Of a stretch of DNA of 64,000 bases, positions 53,970 through 62,381 are shown piece by piece. Location of the stretch: assembly GCF_000472425.1 (NCBI RefSeq), contig NZ_AXAI01000026.1, positions 1 to 64,000 of the forward strand, in the 5' to 3' direction. The stretch is from Bradyrhizobium sp. Tv2a-2 (GTDB lineage Bacteria; Pseudomonadota; Alphaproteobacteria; Rhizobiales; Xanthobacteraceae). Both the position numbers and the translations under genes were made by a program. The number at the start of each line of letters is the position of its first letter. The stretch's first letter is position 1. The notes under the pieces are model-generated. The model did no database searches and had not been told where the DNA came from. It was given only the letters and a program-made list of their open reading frames with translations.

Positions 53970-54818
53970 ATGATCACAGGGCTTGATCACATCGTGGTCG
54001 TGGTCGAGGACATCAAGGCCGGCACTGCGGCCTACGAGACGTTGCTCGGCCGCGCGCCGTCCTGGCAGAACAGCGATGATGGCGCTGATCGGGTGCTGTT
54101 CACGCTCGACAACATGAGCCTGGAGCTGATGGCGCCGCATGGTTTCAGCGTGCCCGCCGATCGCATCCGCGAGGTGATCAAGGCCTCCGGCGAGGGGCTC
54201 GCCAGTCTGTGCTTCGGAACGCGCGATCTCGCCAAAATGCATCGGCGGCTCGACCGCGTCGCGCTCCAGCCAGAGCCGATCGCAGCGGTCGAGAGTAGCG
54301 ATTCGGCCAGCGGTGCCGTGCTGCATTGGAAGCGCACCCGTGCGGCGACTGATCTTACCCGCGGCGTGCGGATGTTCTTTCTCGAGCTAGACCGGGAGCG
54401 TCCGCGCTCGGCCGCGAAGGCGACGACGCCGGTGCTCGGGCTCGACCATGTCGTGGTCTCGACGGAAGACCCCGAGCGGGCCGCGGCGCTCTATGGGGCG
54501 CGGCTCGGCCTCGACATGGCGCTCGACCGCACCCACCAGGACTGGGGACAGCTGATGTTCTTCCGCTGCGGCGATCTCATCGTCGAGGTGGTGCGACGGC
54601 CGGGCGCGACAGGGGACCGGCTGCACGACAAGCTCTGGGGCCTGAGCTGGCGCGTCGCTGATATCGAGGCGGTGCGGGCGCGGCTGGTCGCTTCCGGCAT
54701 CGATGTCTCCGAGGTGCGCACCGGCCGCAAGCCGGGCACGCGGGTGATGAGCGTGCGCTCCGGCACCTGCGGCATCCACACGCTGTTCCTGGAGCGGACG
54801 GCACGGGAGGCTGCGTAG
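53970..54818 (+). CDS. Two-domain VOC (glyoxalase/dioxygenase fold) protein
   Basis: A 282-aa protein with two vicinal-oxygen-chelate units: the first opens TGLDHIVVVVEDIKAGTAAY at the N-terminus, the second LGLDHVVVSTEDPERAAALY near residue 152. Each begins with the His that is a common metal ligand (LDHIV, LDHVV), and ELMAPHG and LIVEVVRRPG give the Glu ligands near the ends. The ATG at 53970 follows GGGGAGG. It lies 63 bp before a TetR gene and upstream of the sugar-acid-type ABC operon. The reaction is unknown; lactonase, dioxygenase and epimerase activities all occur in this fold. Confidence 0.88.
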   Translation: MITGLDHIVVVVEDIKAGTAAYETLLGRAPSWQNSDDGADRVLFTLDNMSLELMAPHGFSVPADRIREVIKASGEGLASLCFGTRDLAKMHRRLDRVALQPEPIAAVESSDSASGAVLHWKRTRAATDLTRGVRMFFLELDRERPRSAAKATTPVLGLDHVVVSTEDPERAAALYGARLGLDMALDRTHQDWGQLMFFRCGDLIVEVVRRPGATGDRLHDKLWGLSWRVADIEAVRARLVASGIDVSEVRTGRKPGTRVMSVRSGTCGIHTLFLERTAREAA

Positions 54819-54881
54819 CTCTCTGGCCTCAAGCCGCGCGGGCATGCTACATCCGACGACCGACCAACGTGGGCGACTGTT

Positions 54882-55589
54882 TTGGCAAAGGCAAAGCGAA
54901 GTTTGAGATGGCAGCGCGACCCCGAGGGCATGCGGCTTCGCATCCTCGAGGCCGCCAAGCAGGAGTTCGCCAATCACGGGCTGGCCGGCGCCCGCGTCGA
55001 CCGCATCGCCGCCAATGCCGACGCCAACAAGCGCATGCTTTACTATCATGTCGGCAACAAGGAGGACCTGTATCTCGCGGTCCTCGAAGGCGCCTATGAA
55101 AAGATCCGCGCCGAGGAGCGCGAGCTCGATCTCGAGCATCTCGACCCGCCGGAGGCGATCGGGCGCCTGATCGAGTTCACCTGGAATTATTTCCTGCGCA
55201 ACCCGGAATTCCTGGCGCTGCTCAACACCGAGAACCTTGCGCGCGCAAAACATCTGAAGCGCTCGACCAAGGTCAAGTCGATGCACTCGCCCTTTGTCGA
55301 GATGATCCGCACCGTGGTGAACCGTGGCGTGGCGAGCGGCGATTTTCAGGTCGCGGTCGATCCCGTCCAGCTCTACATTTCCATCGCCGCGCTCGCCTTC
55401 TTTTATCTCTCCAATAGCGCCACCCTGAGCGTGATCTTCGGCCGCGACCTGTTGTCCCAGGATGCGAAGGACGAGCGGCTCGACCACATGGTCGGCCTCG
55501 TGCTCGCCGCTCTCACCGGAAAATCCTCCGCCATCTTCGGGCGGACCAAGCCGGCGAAGAGGCGTGTGCAGCTCGCGCAGACGGTTTGA
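54882..55589 (+). CDS. TetR/AcrR family transcriptional regulator
   Basis: A 235-aa regulator with an N-terminal HTH: RLRILEAAKQEFANHGLAGA, then VDRIAANADANKRMLYYHVG and NKEDLYLAVL. The C-terminal ligand domain resembles the TetR_C group of large, NemR/RutR-like regulators. The best start is a TTG at 54882 giving AKAKRSLRWQRDPEGMRLR; the next in-frame Met, in GMRLRILEAA, would remove the N-terminal arm. It lies between a VOC gene and the ABC operon, 286 bp before the latter, and is the likely local regulator. Confidence 0.88.
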   Translation: MAKAKRSLRWQRDPEGMRLRILEAAKQEFANHGLAGARVDRIAANADANKRMLYYHVGNKEDLYLAVLEGAYEKIRAEERELDLEHLDPPEAIGRLIEFTWNYFLRNPEFLALLNTENLARAKHLKRSTKVKSMHSPFVEMIRTVVNRGVASGDFQVAVDPVQLYISIAALAFFYLSNSATLSVIFGRDLLSQDAKDERLDHMVGLVLAALTGKSSAIFGRTKPAKRRVQLAQTV

Positions 55590-55804
55590 ATCCGACCTCC
55601 TGTGATATCGGCAAAAGCCGTGAGCGGTGACACCGGAAGGTGCTTTTGCCGCAGCTCAACTGGCAAAGCTCGGGCAAATTCCGTCGCGAGAACGCAGTGA
55701 CGTGTCGAGTTCCCCGCGTATCGATCCGTCCTCCTCCGCCCTGGAACCTTAGCCGATGCGACAATGCGGCATGGGGCTCTGTATCTGCAGGGGGACAGCC
55801 AGGT

Positions 55805-55833
55805 TTGACAAGTATTTATCCAACGGGTTAATT
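55805..55833 (+). promoter_or_regulatory. Candidate sigma-70-type promoter of the ABC/catabolic operon
   Basis: TTGACA at 55805 with a 17-bp spacer (AGTATTTATCCAACGGG) and TTAATT at 55828. The -35 is consensus; the -10 is weak. It sits 43 bp before the GTG of the permease gene, in a 286-bp gap otherwise without a gene; the AT-rich stretch stands out in this GC-rich DNA. Confidence 0.45.
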
Positions 55834-55875
55834 TCGCGTCCGCAACGAAGAAACGACAAGCCGGGAGTGTGACGC

Positions 55876-56685
55876 GTGGCGGAGGCGAAGGTCGAGAGCA
55901 TGGTGACCAAGGCGCTGAATGCAGCCTGGGTGCGGCCGTTCCTGTTCCTGATCTTCATCGTGGTGGCCTGGGATTTCGCGATCCGCATCTTCAAGATTCC
56001 CGCCTACCAGATCCCTGCGCCCGCCGATGTGGTCGCCGTGTTATTCAACGACTGGCCGGAGCTGCTGCGCCAGGCGTGGCCGACCACCTATGCGACCATC
56101 CTTGGCTTCCTCCTGTCGGCCGCCTTCGGCATTCCCGTGGCCATGCTGATCGCGGGCTCCCGCACGATCGAGAGCTACATCTATCCGCTGCTGGTGTTCT
56201 CGCAGTCGGTGCCGAAGGTCGCGATCGCGCCACTGTTCGTGGTCTGGTTCGGCTTCGGTATCATTCCCAAAGTGATCGCCGCGTTCCTGCTCGGATTCTT
56301 CCCCGTCGTCGTCTCTGCTGTGCAGGGCTTCAAGTCGGTCGATCTCGACATGATCGATCTCGCGCGCGCCATGCAGGGTAGCCGGTTCCAGGTGTTCTGC
56401 GCCGTCAACCTGCCGCATGCGATGCCCGCAATCTTTTCAGGACTGAAGGTCTCGGTGACGCTTGCCGTGGTCGGCGCCGTGGTCGGCGAGTTCGTCGGGT
56501 CAAATTCCGGCCTTGGTTATGTCATGCAGCGCTCGATCGGCACCTTCGACCTGCCGACGATGTTCGCGGCGCTGGTGATCCTGGCGCTGCTCGGCGTCAT
56601 CCTGTTCTGGATCGTTGACCGCATCGAGCGGCTGGTGATCCCCTGGCACGTCAGCCGGCGCGAAGAGATCGTCTTCGCCTCGTGA
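55876..56685 (+). CDS. ABC transporter permease, NitT/TauT type
   Basis: Single-subunit permease of 269 aa (homodimeric in this family). Six membrane helices, opening FLFLIFIVVAWDFAIRIFKI; the EAA loop is DLDMIDLARAMQGSRFQVFC followed by AVNLPHAMPAIFSGLKVS. The GTG at 55876 is preceded by GCCGGGAG. It is the first gene of the importer; the binding-protein gene starts 55 bp after it and the ATPase gene follows that. The family carries taurine, nitrate, sulphonates, thiamine precursors and aromatic acids, so the substrate remains open. Confidence 0.92.
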   Translation: MAEAKVESMVTKALNAAWVRPFLFLIFIVVAWDFAIRIFKIPAYQIPAPADVVAVLFNDWPELLRQAWPTTYATILGFLLSAAFGIPVAMLIAGSRTIESYIYPLLVFSQSVPKVAIAPLFVVWFGFGIIPKVIAAFLLGFFPVVVSAVQGFKSVDLDMIDLARAMQGSRFQVFCAVNLPHAMPAIFSGLKVSVTLAVVGAVVGEFVGSNSGLGYVMQRSIGTFDLPTMFAALVILALLGVILFWIVDRIERLVIPWHVSRREEIVFAS

Positions 56686-56740
56686 AGCATCAACAACACG
56701 GCCCGCACGGGCTCAATCAATACGCATGGGAGGACGGTAA

Positions 56741-57739
56741 ATGAAGAAATGGATGGCCGCGGCCGCTATGGCCGCAAGCATTGTGGGCCTTTCGACCGCG
56801 CCGGCAGTGGCCGCGGACAAGGTCGTGCTGATGCTCAACTGGTACGTCTATGGTGAGCACGCACCATTCTATTACGGCAAGGCCAAGGGCATCTATGCCG
56901 CCGAAGGGATCGACCTCGAGATCCAGGAAGGCCGCGGCTCGGCCGCGACCACGCAAGCCGTGGCCGCCAAGACTGCCGATTTCGGCTATGTCGACGTGCC
57001 CACCATGATGCGCGCAGCGGTGAAGGGTGCACCGGTCCTGGCAACCGGCGTGCTGCTGCAGACCAGTCCGATGTCGGTGATGGGCTTTGCGGACAAGAAC
57101 ATCAGGAAGCCCGAGGATATCAAGGGCAAGACGGTCGCGATCACGCCGGCCGATTCCATGACCCAGATCTGGCCGCTGTTCCTGAAGAAGACCGGCCTGA
57201 AGGAAAGTGACTTCAATACTGTCGCCGGCGACGGCCAGACCAAGCTCAATGCCGTGATCAACGGCCAGGCCGATCTCTTGCTCGGCTATGTCATGGATCA
57301 GTCCATGAAGATCAAGGATGCGACGGGCAAGGACGTCTATCCGATCAAGTTCGCCGACTATGGTATCAACATGGTCTCCTCGGGCCTGATCGCCAACACC
57401 GACTACGTCAAGTCGCACCCCGATCTCGTCAAACGTTTCATGTCGGCGACAACCAAGGCAGTCGAAGCTGCCGAGAAGGACCCCAAGGCCGCTGCCCAGT
57501 CCATCCTCGATGCCAACCCGAAGGGCGGCAAGATCGACACGCTGACCCAGGGGTTTGAGTTGACCATCCCGCTCTACCGCACGCCGGAGACGAAGACCAA
57601 GCGGCCGTTCCAGGTCACCGACCAGAACATGACCGACTCGGTCAACCTCATGGTCGAGTATGGCGGGCTTGACGCCAAGGCCAAGGAGAACCCGAAGGCG
57701 TTCTACACCAATGATTACCTGCCCAAAGGCGACTCCTGA
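56741..57739 (+). CDS. ABC transporter substrate-binding protein, NMT1/THI5-like (SsuA/TauA group)
   Basis: Periplasmic protein of 332 aa with a signal peptide MKKWMAAAAMAASIVGLSTA ending near APAVAA. NMT1 motifs: LMLNWYVYGEHAPFYYGKAK and GIYAAEGIDLEIQEGRGS, DFGYVDVPTMM, and the conserved KGKTVAITPADS. The family contains the thiamine-precursor, taurine and nitrate binders, but no TPP riboswitch-like sequence or taurine gene is nearby; the enzymes that follow suggest a sugar-acid-type or cyclic ligand. The start follows GGGAGG. Confidence 0.92.
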   Translation: MKKWMAAAAMAASIVGLSTAPAVAADKVVLMLNWYVYGEHAPFYYGKAKGIYAAEGIDLEIQEGRGSAATTQAVAAKTADFGYVDVPTMMRAAVKGAPVLATGVLLQTSPMSVMGFADKNIRKPEDIKGKTVAITPADSMTQIWPLFLKKTGLKESDFNTVAGDGQTKLNAVINGQADLLLGYVMDQSMKIKDATGKDVYPIKFADYGINMVSSGLIANTDYVKSHPDLVKRFMSATTKAVEAAEKDPKAAAQSILDANPKGGKIDTLTQGFELTIPLYRTPETKTKRPFQVTDQNMTDSVNLMVEYGGLDAKAKENPKAFYTNDYLPKGDS

Positions 57740-57752
57740 CGGGATTTCCCGA

Positions 57753-58598
57753 ATGCAACCCGTGACGAAAGTGACTGCCGATCAACCGGGCGCCCATTTG
57801 CGCCTGGTGAGCGATCGTACCGATACCGGCAAGCCCGGCATCAAGCTCAAGGGCGTGTCAAAGACCTATCGCTCCCGCGATGGCGACGTGCCGTCGCTGC
57901 AGCCGCTCGACTTCCACATCAATCAGGGTGAGTTCTTCGTCGTGGTCGGCCCCTCCGGCTGCGGCAAGTCCACGCTCCTGAAAATGATCTCGGGCCTGTT
58001 GCCGCCCTCGACCGGCGAGATCCTGGTCGAGGGCGAGCAGGTGACCAAGCCGCATGGCAATGTCGGCATCGTGTTCCAGAACGCGCTGCTGCTGCCCTGG
58101 CGCTCCATCCTCTCCAACGTCATGCTGCCGATCGACATGAAGCGGCTGCCGCGCGCGAAATATCTCGCGCGTGCGCAACAGCTCCTGAAGCTGGTCGGGC
58201 TCGAGGGGTTTGAGAAGAAGCTGCCCTGGCAGCTTTCCGGCGGCATGCAGCAGCGGGCCTCGATCTGCCGCGCGCTGGTGCATGACCCCAAGATCATGCT
58301 GATGGACGAGCCGTTCGGCGCACTGGATGCGATGACGCGCGAGCGGATGAATGTGGAACTGAGCCGCATCCAGCGCGAGACCGGCAAGACGGTGCTTCTG
58401 ATTACCCATTCGATCCCCGAGGCCGTGTTCCTCGCCGACCGCGTGCTGGTCATGACCGAGCGACCCGGCGCGATCGCCGCTATCTATGACGTGCCGCTGC
58501 CGCGGCCGCGCTCGCTCGACGTGATGGCCGATCCGATCTTCACCGAACTCGTGCAGCGCATCCGCAAACACTTCTTCACGCAAGGCGCGCTCGACTAG
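57753..58598 (+). CDS. ABC transporter ATP-binding protein, NitT/TauT type
   Basis: A 281-aa ATPase. Walker A VVGPSGCGKSTLLKMISG at about residue 64, Q-loop VFQNALLLPWRSILSN, signature QLSGGMQQRASICRAL, Walker B IMLMDEPFGALDAMTRERMN and the H-loop VLLITHSIPEAVFLADRVLV. An N-terminal arm of about 30 residues precedes the core. The ATG at 57753 lies 13 bp after the binding-protein stop; its end is 11 bp before the enolase-type gene, which links importer and enzymes in one operon. Confidence 0.93.
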   Translation: MQPVTKVTADQPGAHLRLVSDRTDTGKPGIKLKGVSKTYRSRDGDVPSLQPLDFHINQGEFFVVVGPSGCGKSTLLKMISGLLPPSTGEILVEGEQVTKPHGNVGIVFQNALLLPWRSILSNVMLPIDMKRLPRAKYLARAQQLLKLVGLEGFEKKLPWQLSGGMQQRASICRALVHDPKIMLMDEPFGALDAMTRERMNVELSRIQRETGKTVLLITHSIPEAVFLADRVLVMTERPGAIAAIYDVPLPRPRSLDVMADPIFTELVQRIRKHFFTQGALD

Positions 58599-58609
58599 CG
58601 CGCCGGACA

Positions 58610-60019
58610 ATGACCATGCCGCTTCATCTCGCGTTACGCGATCTCGCCCTGTTCGAACGCCCCGTGCCTTTCGCGCGGCCGTTCCGCTTTGGCGTCGCGA
58701 CGATGAGCGAGGCGTCGCAGGCTTTCGTGCGGGTCGAGATCGAGGTCGAAGGCAAGGGCCGCGCGGTCGGCGCCAGCGCCGAATTGTTGGCGCCGAAATG
58801 GTTCGACAAGCGGGCGCAATTGACGCCCGAGGCCACGGCCGATGAGCTCAGGCGGTCGCTGACGATCGCGCGCGAACTCTATCTCGGCCAATCCGGCATG
58901 CGGACGGCCTTTGCGCTGCATGCGGCCTGCATCAAGGCCCAATATGAGGCCTGCGCGAGGGAGGACATCCCGCCGCTCGCAGCGGGTTTCGGCCCGGCCG
59001 AGATCGACAAGGCGATCCTGGATGCGCTGTTGCGCGCGAGCGGTCTCAATGTCTTCGACGGCATGGCGGAAAATATCGCCGGCATCGACGCGCGGCTGTC
59101 GCAGGATTTATCGGCTGAGGATATCGCCTGGTTCCTCGCGGGTCGCCGTCGGCTGCAGCGGGTCGCGGTGCGTCACACCGTTGGCCTGGACGATGTGATC
59201 GAAGGCGAGGGCGGCGTCGCCGATGCTCGCGAAAATTCCGGGGCGCGCTACTTCAAGCTCAAGCTCGGCGGCAACCCGGACAGCGACGCGGCGCGGCTGG
59301 TCGCAATCGGCGAGGAACTTGCGCGGCTGCCTTATGACTACAAGGTCACCCTCGACGCGAACGAGCAATATGCCGACCTGAGAGCACTTAGCGAGCTGAC
59401 CGCGCGGCTGGATCGCGACGCCGCGCTGCGGCCGATCGCGAGAAAGCTGCTTTATCTCGAACAGCCGATGCCGCGAGATATCACGCGTCAGGCGCCGCTT
59501 GAGGCTCTCGCCATCCGTGATTTCATCATCGACGAGGCCGATGATTCCTATGACGCGTTTCCGGCGGCGCGGGCGCTCGGCTATCGCGGCATCTCCTCCA
59601 AATCCTGCAAGGGCCTCTACAAGTCGATCATCAACGCGGTGCGTGCCGTGAAATGGAGCCGCGACGGCCAAAAATTCTTCGTCTCTGGCGAGGACCTCAC
59701 CTGTCAGGCGGGGCTCGCCGTGCAGCAGGACCTCGCGCTCGGCGCGCTGATCGGCATCACCCATGCCGAGCGCAACGGCCATCACTATGTCGGCGGCTTC
59801 GCCGAGACCCCGCGTGAGGAGGCGGAAGCATTCCTCACCGCGCATCCAGATCTCTATCAAAACGAAGGCGGCAAGATCCGCCTCGCCATTCACGACGGCG
59901 ATCTCCTGACGGAATCGCTGACCGCAAAAGGCTTTGCGACATCGGTTCATCCGGACTGGCAGGCGCTGACGCCGCTGAGTTGCGCAAAGCCAACGACCCC
60001 GCAGGAGCAAACGATATGA
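58610..60019 (+). CDS. Enolase superfamily (mandelate racemase/muconate lactonizing enzyme-like) protein
   Basis: A 469-aa protein, longer than most members (about 380). The barrel carries the superfamily residues: YFKLKLGG (Lys216 and Lys218), metal ligands Asp249 (VTLDANEQY), Glu284 (LYLEQPMP) and Asp309 (FIIDEADDS), and a Lys-rich SSKSCKGLYKS around 330. Lys on both strands resembles the muconate lactonizing/dipeptide epimerase group. A dehydratase, racemase or cycloisomerase reaction is expected. It starts after the ATPase stop and overlaps the Gfo/Idh/MocA gene by 4 nt. Substrate unknown; the N-terminal capping domain is unusual. Confidence 0.8.
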   Translation: MTMPLHLALRDLALFERPVPFARPFRFGVATMSEASQAFVRVEIEVEGKGRAVGASAELLAPKWFDKRAQLTPEATADELRRSLTIARELYLGQSGMRTAFALHAACIKAQYEACAREDIPPLAAGFGPAEIDKAILDALLRASGLNVFDGMAENIAGIDARLSQDLSAEDIAWFLAGRRRLQRVAVRHTVGLDDVIEGEGGVADARENSGARYFKLKLGGNPDSDAARLVAIGEELARLPYDYKVTLDANEQYADLRALSELTARLDRDAALRPIARKLLYLEQPMPRDITRQAPLEALAIRDFIIDEADDSYDAFPAARALGYRGISSKSCKGLYKSIINAVRAVKWSRDGQKFFVSGEDLTCQAGLAVQQDLALGALIGITHAERNGHHYVGGFAETPREEAEAFLTAHPDLYQNEGGKIRLAIHDGDLLTESLTAKGFATSVHPDWQALTPLSCAKPTTPQEQTI

Positions 60020-61167
60020 CGACAAGACGCCTCGGCCTGATCATGAACGGCGTGACCGGCCGCATGGGGCTGAACCAGCATCTGATCCGCTCCATCGTCG
60101 CGATCCGCGACCAGGGCGGCGTCAGGCTTGCGAATGGCGATCGCGTGATGCCCGATCCGATCCTGGTCGGCCGCAATGCCGACAAGGTGGAGCGGCTGGC
60201 AAAGCAGTTCAAGATCGAGCGCTGGACCACCGATCTCGACAAGGCACTGGCCGACAAGAACGACAGCGTGTTCTTCGATGCCGCGACCACACAGGCGCGC
60301 CCCGGCCTGCTGACCCAGGCGATCAAGGCCGGCAAGCATGTCTACTGCGAGAAGCCGATCGCGACCTCCTTCGAGGAAGCACTTGCCGTGGTCAGGCTCG
60401 CCAACGCCAAGGGCCTCAAGCACGGCACGGTGCAGGACAAGCTGTTCCTGCCGGGATTGAAGAAGCTCGCCTTCCTGCGCGACTCCGGCTTCTTCGGCCG
60501 CATGCTCTCGGTGCGCGGCGAGTTCGGCTATTGGGTGTTCGAAGGCGGCTGGCAGGAGGCGCAGCGGCCGTCCTGGAATTACCGCGCCGAGGACGGCGGC
60601 GGCATCATCCTCGACATGGTCTGCCACTGGCGCTACGTGCTCGATAATCTGTTCGGTGAGGTGGAGAGCGTGAGCTGCATCGGCAACACCGATATTCCCG
60701 AGCGCTACGACGAAGCCGGCAAGAAGTACAAGGCGACCGCCGATGACTCGGCTTACGCGACCTTCCTGCTGAAGGGCGGCGTCATCGCGCACATCAACAT
60801 GTCCTGGGTGACGCGGGTCTATCGCGACGACCTCGTGACGTTCCAGGTCGACGGCACGCTGGGCTCGGCGGTTGCCGGACTAACCGACTGCATGATCCAG
60901 GCGCGCCAGGCGACGCCACGGCCGGTGTGGAATCCGGACGAGAAACGCCTGCATGACTTCTATGCCGATTGGCAGAAGATGCCGGACAATGCCGTCTACG
61001 ATAACGGCTTCAAGGAGCAGTGGGAGATGTTCATCCGCCATGTCTGCGAGGACGCGCCTTACAAATACACCCTGTTGGAGGGCGCCAAGGGCGTGCAACT
61101 CGCCGAATGCGCGCTGCAGAGCTGGAAGGAACGCCGCTTCGTCGAAGTCGCGCCGATCAGGCTGTAG
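60016..61167 (+). CDS. Gfo/Idh/MocA family NAD(P)-dependent oxidoreductase
   Basis: A 383-aa oxidoreductase. The dinucleotide fold opens RRLGLIMNGVTGRMGLNQHL; the conserved EKP is at residues 112-114 (VYCEKPIATSF) and the active-site Asp/His pair is in GGIILDMVCHWRYVLDN, as in inositol and scyllo-inosose dehydrogenases. GxGxxG is atypical (NGVTGRMG), resembling dihydrodipicolinate reductase. It overlaps the preceding stop in an ATGA and ends 20 bp before the DUF993 gene. A cyclitol or sugar substrate is likely. Confidence 0.9.
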   Translation: MTTRRLGLIMNGVTGRMGLNQHLIRSIVAIRDQGGVRLANGDRVMPDPILVGRNADKVERLAKQFKIERWTTDLDKALADKNDSVFFDAATTQARPGLLTQAIKAGKHVYCEKPIATSFEEALAVVRLANAKGLKHGTVQDKLFLPGLKKLAFLRDSGFFGRMLSVRGEFGYWVFEGGWQEAQRPSWNYRAEDGGGIILDMVCHWRYVLDNLFGEVESVSCIGNTDIPERYDEAGKKYKATADDSAYATFLLKGGVIAHINMSWVTRVYRDDLVTFQVDGTLGSAVAGLTDCMIQARQATPRPVWNPDEKRLHDFYADWQKMPDNAVYDNGFKEQWEMFIRHVCEDAPYKYTLLEGAKGVQLAECALQSWKERRFVEVAPIRL

Positions 61168-61187
61168 CAGGTAAGGGGAGCAGAGCC

Positions 61188-62381
61188 ATGAACAAGCCGG
61201 TGCTGCCGATATCGTCGCTGTCATTGAGGCTGCCGAAGGCCGATGGCTCCATCGAGACCTATCGCCTGGCAGCGTCGCGGAGCTTTCCCGCCAAGCTCGA
61301 GGGCACGCTCAACCGCGTCGCATTTTCTGCGGCGCATACGGTTGCGAACCCGCTGGCCGATGTCGATCCGTGGCTATCGGCCGCGGTCGACTGGGACAAG
61401 ACCATTGCCTTCCGTGAGCATGTCTGGGACTTGGGTCTGGGCGTAGCCGAAGCCATGGACACGGCGCAGCGTGGCATGGGGCTGGACTGGCCGACCTCGC
61501 TGGAATTGATCACGCGCTCGGTGCGCGCCGCCAAGGCGCGGGGCAACGCGCTGATGTTTTCCGGCGCGGGTACCGATCACCTCGCGGTGGAAGATGCGAA
61601 AAGCCTCGATGACGTGATCCGTGCCTATGAGGAGCAGATCGCGGCCGTTGAAAAAGTGGGCGGCCGCATCATTCTGATGGCCTCGCGCGCGCTGGCAAAG
61701 CTCGGCCGCAACCCAGAGGATTATGCCAAGGTCTATGACCGCGTGCTGTCGCAGGTCCGCGAGCCCGTGATCATTCACTGGCTCGGCGACATGTTCGATC
61801 CGGCCCTGAACGGCTATTGGGGGACGGCCGATCTCGACAAGGCGATGGATACCGCGGTCGCCATCATCAACGGCAATGCGGCCAAGGTCGATGGCGTGAA
61901 GGTATCGCTGCTCGACAAGCAACGCGAGATCGACATGCGCCGCCGGCTCGACAAGCGGGTCAAGATGTACACCGGCGACGATTTCAACTACGCGGAGCTG
62001 ATCGCCGGCGACGGGCAGGGCTTTTCGCACGCGCTGCTCGGCATCTTCGATGCAATCGCGCCCGCCGCATCCTATGCGCTGTCGCGGCTCGCCGCCGGCG
62101 ACGAGGCCGGCTTCCATGACGTGCTGGGGCCGACGGTGCCGCTGTCGCGCCACATCTTCAAGGCGCCGACGCGCTTCTACAAGACCGGCGTGGTGTTCAT
62201 GGCCTATCTCAACGGCCACCAGGATCATTTCACGATGGTCGGCGGCCAGGAGAGCGCGCGTTCGACCCTGCATCTGGCGGAGCTGTTTCGCCTCGCCGAC
62301 AAGGCCGGTCTGTTGGCCAACCCGGAACTTGCGACGCAACGCATGAAAGCGGTGCTGACGCTTCGCGGGATCGAGGCGTGA
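61188..62381 (+). CDS. DUF993 / dihydrodipicolinate synthase-like aldolase family protein
   Basis: A 397-aa predicted TIM-barrel protein of the DUF993 group within the class I aldolase (DHDPS/NAL) superfamily. The Schiff-base lysine candidate is Lys238 in KVDGVKVSLLDK, in the position of GIKDS in DHDPS. The Tyr of the YN motif, which completes the DHDPS catalytic triad, is replaced by His197 (PVIIHWLGDMF). It would cleave or form a C-C bond in a 2-keto acid. It follows AAGGGGAG and overlaps the next gene by 4 nt. No member's reaction is known to me. Confidence 0.85.
   Translation: MNKPVLPISSLSLRLPKADGSIETYRLAASRSFPAKLEGTLNRVAFSAAHTVANPLADVDPWLSAAVDWDKTIAFREHVWDLGLGVAEAMDTAQRGMGLDWPTSLELITRSVRAAKARGNALMFSGAGTDHLAVEDAKSLDDVIRAYEEQIAAVEKVGGRIILMASRALAKLGRNPEDYAKVYDRVLSQVREPVIIHWLGDMFDPALNGYWGTADLDKAMDTAVAIINGNAAKVDGVKVSLLDKQREIDMRRRLDKRVKMYTGDDFNYAELIAGDGQGFSHALLGIFDAIAPAASYALSRLAAGDEAGFHDVLGPTVPLSRHIFKAPTRFYKTGVVFMAYLNGHQDHFTMVGGQESARSTLHLAELFRLADKAGLLANPELATQRMKAVLTLRGIEA

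Noticed and set aside
55590..55875. TPP riboswitch before the NMT1/THI5-like ABC genes
   Set aside because: The THI-box elements, such as CTGAGA, are not present; only a promoter-like pair was found.
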